Assembly (NCBI GenBank): GCA_045642545.1
Contig: JAZUJB010000084.1
Coordinates: 1 to 27,754, forward strand
Source: F23-B02 sp045642545
GTDB taxonomy: Bacteria > Bacillota > Clostridia > Oscillospirales > Oscillospiraceae
DNA: 27,754 nt
Direction: 5' to 3'
The notes below the pieces were generated by a model that worked only from the letters and a program-made list of their open reading frames with translations, was not told the origin of the DNA and did not search any database. Both the position numbers and the translations under genes were made by a program. Shown here in pieces: positions 1 through 7,410 of this stretch; within the stretch, counting starts at the first letter, position 1; every line of letters begins with the position of its first letter.

Positions 1-1430
1 TCGCTCTTCAGCCGCTTGACCTCGTCAACGCTGTTTTTCTCGTTTTCCCAGCGTGACTTTTTCTCGTTGAACTTATCCTTGAGGTTTGCAAGCTCCTCGG
101 AGAGCTTCTCGAGTCTTTCCATTGAAAGGCGGTCGGTCTCCTTCTTGAGCGCCATCTCCTCAATTTCAAGCTGCATTATCTTACGGCGCACATCGTCAAG
201 CTCCGCGGGCATTGAGTCGATTTCCGTTCTGATAAGCGCACACGCCTCGTCAACAAGGTCGATTGCCTTGTCGGGCAGGAAACGGTCGGAGATGTAGCGG
301 TCGGACAGAGTTGCCGCCGCAACGATTGCATTATCGTGAATACGAACGCCGTGGTAAACCTCGTAGCGCTCCTTGAGTCCGCGCAGGATTGAGATTGTGT
401 CCTCAACGGTCGGCTCATCAACCATTACGGGCTGGAAGCGGCGCTCGAGGGCTGCGTCCTTTTCAATATACTTGCGGTACTCGTCAAGTGTTGTTGCGCC
501 TATGCAGTGCAGCTCACCGCGCGCAAGCATCGGCTTTAACAGATTGCCCGCGTCCATACTGCCCTCGGTTTTGCCCGCACCGACTATGGTGTGAAGCTCG
601 TCGATGAAGAGGATAATCTGTCCGTCGGACTGCTTGATCTCCTCCAAGACCGCCTTGAGGCGCTCCTCAAACTCGCCGCGATATTTTGCGCCTGCAATCA
701 GCGCGCCCATATCAAGCGAGAATATGGTTTTGTCCTTAAGTCCCTCGGGCACATCACCGCGCACTATGCGCTGGGCAAGTCCCTCCGCGATTGCGGTTTT
801 GCCGACACCGGGTTCACCGATAAGGACGGGGTTGTTCTTTGTCTTGCGCGAGAGAATACGCACGACATTTCTTATCTCGTTATCGCGGCCGATTACGGGG
901 TCAAGCTCCTGCTTTCTTGCTCGCTCAACAAGGTCGGTACCGTACTTTTTCAGTGCATCATAGCTGTTTTCGGGATTGTCGCTTGTAACGGGTCCCGTCT
1001 TGACCTTGGAAAGCTCTGCGGTGAAGGCCGCCTTTGTGATGCCGTGGTCGGCAAAAATGCGCTTAACGGCAGGTGTTGCCGCCGCAAAAATGCCTATCAT
1101 TATATGCTCGACAGAAAGATACTCGTCGTTAAGACTCTTTGCGGATTTCTCCGCCGCCTGCAGCACTCTGTCCGCCTCGCGCGACATATAAACATCGTAG
1201 TCGCCGGAGACCTTGGGCAGTGCGCCTATTGCGGTATCAAGCTCCGCAAGCACCGCATTGCAGTCAACGCCCATTTTCTCGAACAGCGACGGGATAAGTC
1301 CGCCGTCCTGGTCAACGAGTGCGTACAGCAGATGCTCGGGGGTTATATACTGATTTTTGTTTTCCTGCGCCATTGACTGCGCAGTACGAATGGTTTCAAT
1401 TGTTTTCTGCGTAAAGTTCTGTGCGTTCAT
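1..1430 (-). CDS. clpB: ATP-dependent disaggregase ClpB, 5' part (3' end off window)
   Basis: This is the N-terminal 476 residues of the Hsp100 disaggregase ClpB, which works with DnaK to pull proteins out of aggregates in the cytoplasm; the stop lies beyond base 1. In order there are the double Clp_N repeat (about 1-145), the first AAA+ module with Walker A GEPGVGKT (205-212) and Walker B ILFIDE (273-278), and the start of the charged coiled-coil middle domain (from about 400), which marks ClpB rather than ClpC/ClpA. The ATG at 1430 has AGGAGG at 1439-1444, 8 nt upstream. The stop codon of the ribbon-helix-helix gene overlaps that ribosome-binding site, so the two are one transcription unit. 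I see no CIRCE element upstream, so HrcA control is not supported here. Confidence 0.96.
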   Translation of the reverse strand, partial: MNAQNFTQKTIETIRTAQSMAQENKNQYITPEHLLYALVDQDGGLIPSLFEKMGVDCNAVLAELDTAIGALPKVSGDYDVYMSREADRVLQAAEKSAKSLNDEYLSVEHIMIGIFAAATPAVKRIFADHGITKAAFTAELSKVKTGPVTSDNPENSYDALKKYGTDLVERARKQELDPVIGRDNEIRNVVRILSRKTKNNPVLIGEPGVGKTAIAEGLAQRIVRGDVPEGLKDKTIFSLDMGALIAGAKYRGEFEERLKAVLEEIKQSDGQIILFIDELHTIVGAGKTEGSMDAGNLLKPMLARGELHCIGATTLDEYRKYIEKDAALERRFQPVMVDEPTVEDTISILRGLKERYEVYHGVRIHDNAIVAAATLSDRYISDRFLPDKAIDLVDEACALIRTEIDSMPAELDDVRRKIMQLEIEEMALKKETDRLSMERLEKLSEELANLKDKFNEKKSRWENEKNSVDEVKRLKS

Positions 1431-1443
1431 AATACTGACCTCC

Positions 1444-2094
1444 TCAGATCAGAATTTCCGCCCTTCTCAGCTGGGAGAAATAGCAGGCTTCAATCTCGCG
1501 CGCATCAAGTCTGCCCGTGAGATAACCCTTCATCATAGAGTCAAACAGCTTAATGTATTCGGAGATTACGCCCGCAAGCTCATCGGAGCTGCAATCGCGG
1601 TCGGGTATTGCAATGGAGCGGATAAATTTGCCTTCATACAGCGCATAGCTCGGCGCATTATCGCGCATTAAGGGACGAAGATGCGCATCCTCTATGCTCT
1701 TCCATATACGGAAAAACTCAGTCATCGAGCGGATAAGTGCTGCAGACTGTGTGCGGAAGATAACGGTAAGCTCACCGAGGGCATCGCTGTCGCCGCGGTA
1801 GAGCTCGACCTCGTACTTGACGGTGGGACGGTACTTGTACTCAAGCGAGGATTTGAGCGACATTGTAAGCGCGTTCGGAGCAAAAAACGGTACGAGCTCG
1901 CGCGAGGGTGCCATAAGCTGCTCGATTGCGCTGAAAATATCGCTTATTCTACGCTCGGGAGTTACAAGGTTTACGCGCTCTGCAAGAATCTGATTAATGA
2001 GATTGGAACGGTTTGTGCCGAGTCTGTGCGCAAGTCTGTCAACCTCCGCAACAACCTCGTCGCTGAGCATAAGGCTGTATAATGTCTTTTTCAT
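1444..2094 (-). CDS. ribbon-helix-helix domain protein, putative regulator upstream of clpB
   Basis: A 216-residue cytoplasmic protein. The first 45 residues (KKTLYSLMLSDEVVAEVDRL, then GTNRSNLINQIL) fit a MetJ/Arc ribbon-helix-helix DNA-binding fold: a short strand followed by two helices with the usual R-S-x-L-I turn. The remaining 170 residues are a mixed alpha/beta region I do not recognise. ATG 2094 is chosen because GGAG (2102-2105) sits 7 nt upstream and the conserved-looking domain starts there; an in-frame ATG at 2118 with a weaker AGGA is possible. It is transcribed first from a near-consensus promoter and its stop overlaps the clpB ribosome-binding site, so it may autoregulate the unit. 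The regulatory role is inference. Confidence 0.8.
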   Translation of the reverse strand: MKKTLYSLMLSDEVVAEVDRLAHRLGTNRSNLINQILAERVNLVTPERRISDIFSAIEQLMAPSRELVPFFAPNALTMSLKSSLEYKYRPTVKYEVELYRGDSDALGELTVIFRTQSAALIRSMTEFFRIWKSIEDAHLRPLMRDNAPSYALYEGKFIRSIAIPDRDCSSDELAGVISEYIKLFDSMMKGYLTGRLDAREIEACYFSQLRRAEILI

Positions 2095-2135
2095 AGTGTT
2101 TCTCCGTCTCTTTTTCATAATTTTCCTATGCTTAC

Positions 2136-2164
2136 ATATTAGCCTCGTCTTTATACTTTGTCAA
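2136..2164 (-). promoter_or_regulatory. sigma-A promoter of the RHH-clpB operon
   Basis: On the minus strand, TTGACA (2159-2164), a 17-bp spacer and TAATAT (2136-2141). The -35 is a perfect consensus. Transcription would start near 2129, giving a leader of about 35 nt before ATG 2094. Confidence 0.75.
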
Positions 2165-2200
2165 TAGTTTTATATAAATTATTTTACGAATTATATATTG

Positions 2201-2232
2201 CATAATAAAAGCAGGGTTTGTTAACCCTGCTT
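2201..2232 (-). terminator. intrinsic terminator after the ylmH-like gene
   Basis: A 10-bp perfect stem (2209-2218 with 2223-2232) with a 4-nt loop is followed on the minus strand by TTTTATTATG. It begins one base after the stop codon of the ylmH-like gene and separates it from the RHH-clpB promoter. Confidence 0.85.
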
Positions 2233-2233
2233 A

Positions 2234-2983
2234 TTATTTGTATATCTCGGCTGATATAAACAGCCTGCCTTTTTTTGATGTGCCGCCCTGTTCACCGATT
2301 GTGCCCTTGCCGCAGCCGCGAAGAGATATGACATCTCCCGCCTTGACGGCGGCATCGAGTCTGAGGCACTGACTGTAGTTAAGGCTTGCATCACCTGCCG
2401 CAATTTTATCCGCAGCTGCGGTGCGTGAGAGGTTGAACATTCCCGCGCAAACCGCATCAAAGCGCAAGCTTTTTACCGAGAAGGTGACATTTTTCACCTT
2501 GCGTTCGGGTGCCTGCACATCGCAAAGCTCAAGCTTTGCGGTCTTTACACCGTATCTGCCGACCTTTTCAAGTCCGTCAAGCAGATGCCGCTCAACGCTC
2601 GGCAGGCAGAAAATTGTTGCGGTGTCGCCCTTGACCCATATATCTCCGAGCCACTCGCGCTTTATGCCGAGTCCGAGCACTGCTCCCATATAATCGCGGT
2701 GCGCAGGCTCACCGAAGCCTGCCTTTGCGCGCATTGCGCAGATATATTCTGACGGCTCAAAATCCTCTTTCTCCATATAAAACGGCAGGAAGAATGCCGC
2801 CTTGCGCTCACAATCGGGGTGTCCGCCGTAAAGCAGCATATTGCAATCGGCAGCATATTTTGCCCACTCGGTGAGCGCGTACTGCTCGGCAGGAGTCAGA
2901 AATGCGGTATGCGTTACGCTTGAGGTTTTCTCGCAGCGCTCCGATAGGTCCTGCGCGCGTCTTAACAGTTCATCGTTTTCCAT
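2234..2983 (-). CDS. YlmH-like S4-domain RNA-binding protein
   Basis: A 249-residue cytoplasmic protein of the YlmH family (usual length about 250-260). It has an N-terminal alpha/beta region with the family's early block (FLTPAEQY, GGHPDCERK, residues 28-61), a central GDIWVKGD segment, and a C-terminal S4 RNA-binding domain (about 175-232, LRFDAVCAGMFNLSR through GDVISLRGCGKG). YlmH lies in the division cluster of many Firmicutes, and a role on 50S subunits in ribosome-associated quality control has been reported for the Bacillus protein. Start ATG 2983 is preferred: GGAG (2991-2994) lies 7 nt upstream, and the only upstream alternative is TTG 3013. It overlaps the end of the GTPase-NYN gene by 14 nt, so translation is probably coupled. 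Confidence 0.88.
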   Translation of the reverse strand: MENDELLRRAQDLSERCEKTSSVTHTAFLTPAEQYALTEWAKYAADCNMLLYGGHPDCERKAAFFLPFYMEKEDFEPSEYICAMRAKAGFGEPAHRDYMGAVLGLGIKREWLGDIWVKGDTATIFCLPSVERHLLDGLEKVGRYGVKTAKLELCDVQAPERKVKNVTFSVKSLRFDAVCAGMFNLSRTAAADKIAAGDASLNYSQCLRLDAAVKAGDVISLRGCGKGTIGEQGGTSKKGRLFISAEIYK

Positions 2984-5462
2984 CGAGATACTCCGAAATC
3001 TGTCTTCTGACAAAGATAAGCTCGTTTACAAACTCCGTTGACGACATCCTGAGCACGCCCGAGCGCAGCGCCGACAGTCTTATGAGGCTGTCGTTTGTTA
3101 CAACGCGCACGGCGTAGTTTTTGCCGATATCGTTTGCGAGTTTTTCAATATACATATCGGCGGTTTCGTTTTCCTTCGTATACGCGATATGTATGCCCTC
3201 GTTTTCCTTTTCACCGGGGTTGCCCTCGACCTTGTAGCCGTCAAACACAAGCACAAGCTCGCAATCCTTGAAGCCGCGGTAGCTCTTAAGCTCGTCAACA
3301 AGGCGCGACCTTGCAAGCTCAAGGTTATCCTTTGCAAGCTCGCTAAGCTCATCCCATCCGAAGATGAGGTTATAGCCGTCAACTATGAGGTACTCGCGCT
3401 TTGCAGGCTGCACGAGGTATTCCTGCTCCTGCGTGCGAACGGGGCGCGTATATTCTCTGCGGCGGATAGGGCCGAACTCGCGCTCCATTATTGCCTCAAG
3501 CTCTTTATCGTCAAGGCTGAAGTTGCGCGGACGGTACACCGGCTCGGGCTCTGCCTCCCTGCCGAAGCCCGTATCGATATGCATATGGCTTTCAACCTCG
3601 TTCCACTTCACGGTAAAGCCCGCTCCGTGTGCGCAGAATACCGAATCGGGTGTGTTTTCAAGGTCTGCCTCTGGCTTATAGTCTATGCCGTCAAGCACCG
3701 CCTGCGTGTTATGGCAGGGACGGTAGCCCGCAACATTCATTGCAATTCTGCCTCTGCCCGAGGTATAGGACAGAAGCTCCGCGGCATAGCCGTTCATCTC
3801 CGACACGGGTGCATAACCCGTGATGACGCTGCTGCCCTCGGCTTCAAATTCGCCGCTCATTGCGCGAACATCGCTTATTGCTCTGCCTATCTGCTCGGGC
3901 GGTACCTCCATTCTGAACTCATACCACGGCTCGAGCAGCACGCTCTCCGCCTTCATAAGTCCCTGACGCACGGCGCGGCTGACTGCCTCGCGGAAATCTC
4001 CGCCCTCGGTGTGCTTGGGGTGCGCTCTGCCCGCAATCAGCGTTATGCGCACATCGGTAAGCGGTGAGCCCGTAAGCACGCCCTTATGCTCCTTCTGCGC
4101 AACAAGGCTCAGTATGCCGCTCTGCCACTCGTGCGAAAGCATATCCTCGGAGCAATTGCTGCAAATCTCAATTCCGCTGCCCTCGGGTAGTGGCTCAAGC
4201 GCAAGATGCACCTCGGCATAGTGGCGCAGAGGCTCAAAATGGCCCACACCCTCAACGGCATTTTTTATCGTTTCGCGGTACATTATGCCACCGGAATCAA
4301 TGGTGACATCAAGGTCAAAGCGCTCCTTTATCAGCGCGCACAGCACCTCGGTCTGCACCTCGCCCATAAGCTGAATGCGTATCTCCTTAAGTTGCTCGTT
4401 CCACGCAATGCGCAGCATCGGGTCCTCGTCCTCAAGCTGACGCAGCTTCAGAAGCGCGGTGTGCGCATCCGTGCCCTTGGGGAGATTTATGCGATACGCA
4501 AGCACGGGCTCGAGTACGGGTGCGGAGGCTTCGGTTTCGATACCGAGTCCCTGCCCCGAAAATGTTTCGGAAAGCCCCTGAACGGCGCATACGCTGCCTG
4601 CCGTTACCTCGTCGGCGCTTTCGTATTTTGCGCCCGTGTATATGCGAATTCCCGTTACCTTTTCGCCGTTTATCACATCGCGGTTTTTTAAGCTTCCGCC
4701 CGTAAGCTTCATACAGCTAAGGCGGTTGCCCTGATTATCGCGCAGAATCTTGAACACCCTTGCGCCAAATTCATTGCCGTACTGCGGCTGCTCTGTGTAG
4801 CTTTCCAAAAACTCAATAAGCTCAGACACGCCCTCGAGTTTAAGCCCCGAGCCGAACAGAACGGGGAACAGTCCGCGTGCTGATATAAGCTTCGTTATCT
4901 CAGCATCGCTCACGCTTCCACTTTCCATATATGCTTCAAGCACCGCCTCATCGCACATTGCAATGCTTTCGTACCACTCCTCGCTGCGCTCTGCGGAAAA
5001 ATCAATGCAGCTTTCCGAGAGTCTGAGCCGCAGGTCATTGATTATATTCTCTTTGTCAGCGCCCGTAAGGTCCATCTTGGTGGCGAATATGACCGTCGGC
5101 ACCCTGTGCTTATTCAGCAGCCGCCACAGAGTTTCCGTATGCGCCTGCACGCCGTCGGTTCCCGATATGACAAGCACCGCGTAGTCGAGCACGCTTAATG
5201 TGCGCTCGGTTTCTGCGGAAAAGTCGACATGGCCGGGCGTATCAAGCAGGCACAGCTCCATCGTATCCGTGCGGAGCTGCGCCTGCTTTGAAAATATCGT
5301 TATTCCTCTCGCCCGCTCAAGCTCATGGTTGTCAAGCGAGGTGTTTTTGTGGTCAACTCTGCCGAGCTTGCGGATGCTTCCGCAGGTGTAGAGCATTGCC
5401 TCGGACAGAGTTGTTTTTCCGGCATCCACATGAGCAAGAATGCCGAGTACAAGCTTTTTCAT
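2970..5462 (-). CDS. EF-G/TetM-like ribosomal GTPase fused to a C-terminal YacP/Rae1-type NYN domain
   Basis: An 830-residue two-part protein. Residues 1 to about 640 are a translation-factor GTPase of the ribosomal-protection (TetM-like) branch: G1 AHVDAGKTT (10-18), G2 RGIT (52-55), G3 DTPGHVDF (74-81), G4 TKMD (128-131), then domains II-V. Residues 688-830 are a NYN/PIN-like domain of the YacP family: VDGYN (D695, N698), VFDG (D741), ETAD (D769) and VTND (D791) supply the expected acidic metal-binding residues. Stand-alone YacP (Rae1) of Bacillus subtilis is a ribosome-dependent endoribonuclease acting in the A site. The TetM-type domain IV loop (YSPVST) is absent; the aligned stretch reads RAHPKHTEGGDF (479-490), so tetracycline resistance should not be assumed. 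The start ATG overlaps the stop of the DUF362 gene (ATGA) and the YlmH gene overlaps its end. A GTPase-guided ribosome-associated nuclease is my inference. Confidence 0.92.
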   Translation of the reverse strand: MKKLVLGILAHVDAGKTTLSEAMLYTCGSIRKLGRVDHKNTSLDNHELERARGITIFSKQAQLRTDTMELCLLDTPGHVDFSAETERTLSVLDYAVLVISGTDGVQAHTETLWRLLNKHRVPTVIFATKMDLTGADKENIINDLRLRLSESCIDFSAERSEEWYESIAMCDEAVLEAYMESGSVSDAEITKLISARGLFPVLFGSGLKLEGVSELIEFLESYTEQPQYGNEFGARVFKILRDNQGNRLSCMKLTGGSLKNRDVINGEKVTGIRIYTGAKYESADEVTAGSVCAVQGLSETFSGQGLGIETEASAPVLEPVLAYRINLPKGTDAHTALLKLRQLEDEDPMLRIAWNEQLKEIRIQLMGEVQTEVLCALIKERFDLDVTIDSGGIMYRETIKNAVEGVGHFEPLRHYAEVHLALEPLPEGSGIEICSNCSEDMLSHEWQSGILSLVAQKEHKGVLTGSPLTDVRITLIAGRAHPKHTEGGDFREAVSRAVRQGLMKAESVLLEPWYEFRMEVPPEQIGRAISDVRAMSGEFEAEGSSVITGYAPVSEMNGYAAELLSYTSGRGRIAMNVAGYRPCHNTQAVLDGIDYKPEADLENTPDSVFCAHGAGFTVKWNEVESHMHIDTGFGREAEPEPVYRPRNFSLDDKELEAIMEREFGPIRRREYTRPVRTQEQEYLVQPAKREYLIVDGYNLIFGWDELSELAKDNLELARSRLVDELKSYRGFKDCELVLVFDGYKVEGNPGEKENEGIHIAYTKENETADMYIEKLANDIGKNYAVRVVTNDSLIRLSALRSGVLRMSSTEFVNELIFVRRQISEYLDGKR

Positions 5463-6331
5463 CTTAAGTCCAAATTAATCAGGTCGTATTCGCGTGAGCC
5501 TATGCCGATTTCGGCTGCGGCTTCAATTGTGTGTATACCGTTGCGGGATTCAATGCGTTCAATGAGGTCTGCCTTGCCCTCGTCCTCGGAGGCGTAGACC
5601 AAATCTATGCACGCCTGGTCAAGTGCAACGGGGTCGAGCGATGTTAAAATGCCGATATCGCCGATTTTGGGGTCTTCGGCTATTGCACAGCAGTCGCAGT
5701 CGACGGACATATTGCACATGATATTGACAAACGCCATTTTGCCGTCCATATAGTCCACAACGCTCTTTGCGGCATCTGCCATGCACTCAAGGAAGCTGTC
5801 ATGATGGGCAGTCCAGATTTTTTCAGTCTCTTTAACGCCGTGGATATATGCCTTGCCGTAGGACGAGGCTATGCCGATGGAGATATTCTTCAGCGCACCG
5901 CCGTAGCCGCCCATGGGATGGCCCTTGAAGTGGGACAGCACGAGCATACTGTCATAGTCCTTGAGATTCTGACCTACATAGTTTGTTTCAAGGTGCTTTC
6001 CGCCCTTGACGGGAAGCTCCATATCGCCCTCGGCGTCCATAATGTCAACATCGGCAATCTCAGTCCAGCCGTGCAGCAGCATGGTTTTGCGGTGGGCATC
6101 TGTGGTGTTGCGGCCGCCGTCATACGCGGTATTGCACTCAACTATGGTGCCGTCAACATACTTTACTATATCCTTCATAAACGCAGGACGCAGGAAATTC
6201 TGGTTGCCGGGCTCGCCCGAATGCAGCTTGACCGCAACATTGCCCTCAAGCTTTTTGTTCAGTGCTTCAAATGCTCTGATTGCGCCCTCGGGGCTTAAAT
6301 CTCTTGTGAAATATACCTTTGATTTTTCCAT
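5459..6331 (-). CDS. DUF362 domain-containing protein
   Basis: A 290-residue cytoplasmic protein of the DUF362 family. Visible family features are the N-terminal VAVKLHSGEPGNQNFLRP segment, the HFKGHPMGGYGGALKNIS block in the middle, and the C-terminal CDCCA followed by DIGILTSLDPVALDQACIDL. The biochemical function of short DUF362 proteins is not established; some are annotated as iron-sulfur or ferredoxin-like only because longer members carry extra domains, which this one lacks. AAGGAG lies about 7 nt before ATG 6331. It is the first gene of a three-gene operon, and its TGA overlaps the GTPase start codon in an ATGA junction, so it is made together with the ribosomal GTPase-NYN protein. 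What it contributes there is unknown. Confidence 0.88.
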   Translation of the reverse strand: MEKSKVYFTRDLSPEGAIRAFEALNKKLEGNVAVKLHSGEPGNQNFLRPAFMKDIVKYVDGTIVECNTAYDGGRNTTDAHRKTMLLHGWTEIADVDIMDAEGDMELPVKGGKHLETNYVGQNLKDYDSMLVLSHFKGHPMGGYGGALKNISIGIASSYGKAYIHGVKETEKIWTAHHDSFLECMADAAKSVVDYMDGKMAFVNIMCNMSVDCDCCAIAEDPKIGDIGILTSLDPVALDQACIDLVYASEDEGKADLIERIESRNGIHTIEAAAEIGIGSREYDLINLDLR

Positions 6332-6362
6332 TTCGAGCTCCTTTGTACATTTTATTGCTGTT

Positions 6363-6391
6363 ATTATATATTATCGCTGCGTTTTCGGCAA
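6363..6391 (-). promoter_or_regulatory. promoter of the DUF362-GTPase/NYN-ylmH operon
   Basis: On the minus strand, TTGCCG (6386-6391), a 17-bp spacer and a perfect TATAAT (6363-6368). The start of transcription would be near 6356, about 25 nt before the ATG at 6331. Confidence 0.65.
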
Positions 6392-6399
6392 TAAATGTA

Positions 6400-6428
6400 T
6401 TCCATTTTTCCGTAAATTGTAATAATAT
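6400..6428 (+). promoter_or_regulatory. weak candidate promoter for the hydrolase-MFS operon
   Basis: TTCCAT (6400-6405), 17 bp and TAATAT (6423-6428) precede the hydrolase ATG by 18 nt. The -35 is poor and the leader would be very short, so this is only a candidate. It lies back to back with the minus-strand operon promoter. Confidence 0.3.
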
Positions 6429-6445
6429 ATTTTCGGAGTGATTAT

Positions 6446-7408
6446 ATGAAAACACTTTATATTGTTATTGCCATTATCTGTGCAGTTTTGCTTTTACTAT
6501 ACGGCATAGGATACCTTTTCGTGCTTATGCTCATAAGGCGCGAAGATAACTCTCCATCCCCCGAATCGGGTGCAAAATCATCGCCGCTTCTTGAGCCGAC
6601 AGGCAAGGCTCTGTGGGAGCACAATATTCCTACCTTTGAGCCGTTCAGAAAGCTTCCGTTTGAAACTGCCGAGATTACTTCAAGCGACGGACTTACGCTG
6701 CGTGCGGATTTCCTGCGCGGCAGGTCCGACACCGATGTAACCGTAATCTTCTGCCACGGATATAAATCTAATACGGCGCACGATTTTGCGGCGATGTACG
6801 ATTTTTATCACGGAACGGGCTGCAACCTTATGTATGTGCATATGCGCGCACACGGAAAAAGTGAGGGCAAATACATAGGCTTCGGCGTGCTTGACAGATT
6901 TGATATGCAGCTATGGGCAAAAAAGGCCACGGAGCTTTTCCCCAACACCTCGATTTTCCTGCACGGTATGTCCATGGGCGCGGCAACGATTATGCAGTGC
7001 GCTGACCTTGATATGCCCGACGAGGTATGCGGCATAATCGCCGACTGCGGCTTTTCCAATGTCAATGAGGTTTTCAGAAACCTCATCGGCGGAATGTATC
7101 ATTTGCCCGCAACCCCGTTTGTGGATATCTTCGAGTATGTCAATCGCAAAATTGTCGGCTACGGCTTTAATGACGCCGACTCCGTGCGCAGTATGCAAAA
7201 CTCAAGGCTTCCGCTTGCTTACATCTGCGGCGACCGCGACAGATTTGTTCCATTCGATATGGCAATGCGCATTTACGATGCCTGCACGCAGGAAAAGGAG
7301 CTGCTCATCTCCGAGGGCACGGGCCACGCGGCAAGCTTTATGCGCGATAATGAAAAGTACACTCAGCTCGTAACGGGCTTTATTAACAGTCACAAAAGGA
7401 AGGCATAG
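6446..7408 (+). CDS. membrane-anchored alpha/beta hydrolase
   Basis: A 320-residue protein with one N-terminal hydrophobic helix (about 4-30) followed by RR and a Pro/Ser-rich linker, then an alpha/beta-hydrolase fold of the serine aminopeptidase S33 / BAAT type. The oxyanion region is CHGYKSN (103-109), the nucleophile elbow is GMSMGA (Ser176), the acid is in GDRDRFVP (Asp265) and the histidine is in GTGHAAS (His294), a complete triad. This family includes esterases, lipases and peptidases; the substrate cannot be read from the sequence. GGAG sits 7 nt before ATG 6446. The stop is followed after 2 nt by the MFS transporter start, so the two are co-translated and the hydrolase may process the solute that the transporter moves; that link is inference. 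Confidence 0.88.
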   Translation: MKTLYIVIAIICAVLLLLYGIGYLFVLMLIRREDNSPSPESGAKSSPLLEPTGKALWEHNIPTFEPFRKLPFETAEITSSDGLTLRADFLRGRSDTDVTVIFCHGYKSNTAHDFAAMYDFYHGTGCNLMYVHMRAHGKSEGKYIGFGVLDRFDMQLWAKKATELFPNTSIFLHGMSMGAATIMQCADLDMPDEVCGIIADCGFSNVNEVFRNLIGGMYHLPATPFVDIFEYVNRKIVGYGFNDADSVRSMQNSRLPLAYICGDRDRFVPFDMAMRIYDACTQEKELLISEGTGHAASFMRDNEKYTQLVTGFINSHKRKA

Positions 7409-7410
7409 CT

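Noticed and set aside
591..1376. 261-codon open frame on the plus strand opposite clpB
   Set aside because: It is antisense to clearly conserved ClpB sequence, has no family motif, and arises from GC-biased codons on the other strand.
2095..2230. CIRCE or CtsR operator upstream of the clpB operon
   Set aside because: No TTAGCACTC/GAGTGCTAA inverted repeat and no tandem CtsR heptads were found around the promoter.
3189..4067. 292-codon open frame on the plus strand opposite the GTPase-NYN gene
   Set aside because: The minus strand carries unmistakable GTPase and NYN motifs; the plus-strand product has low-complexity composition and no ribosome-binding site.
2970..5462. tetracycline resistance gene tet(M)/tet(W)
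   Set aside because: The resistance-type domain IV loop is missing, the protein is longer through a NYN fusion, and no conjugative element or tet leader peptide is present.
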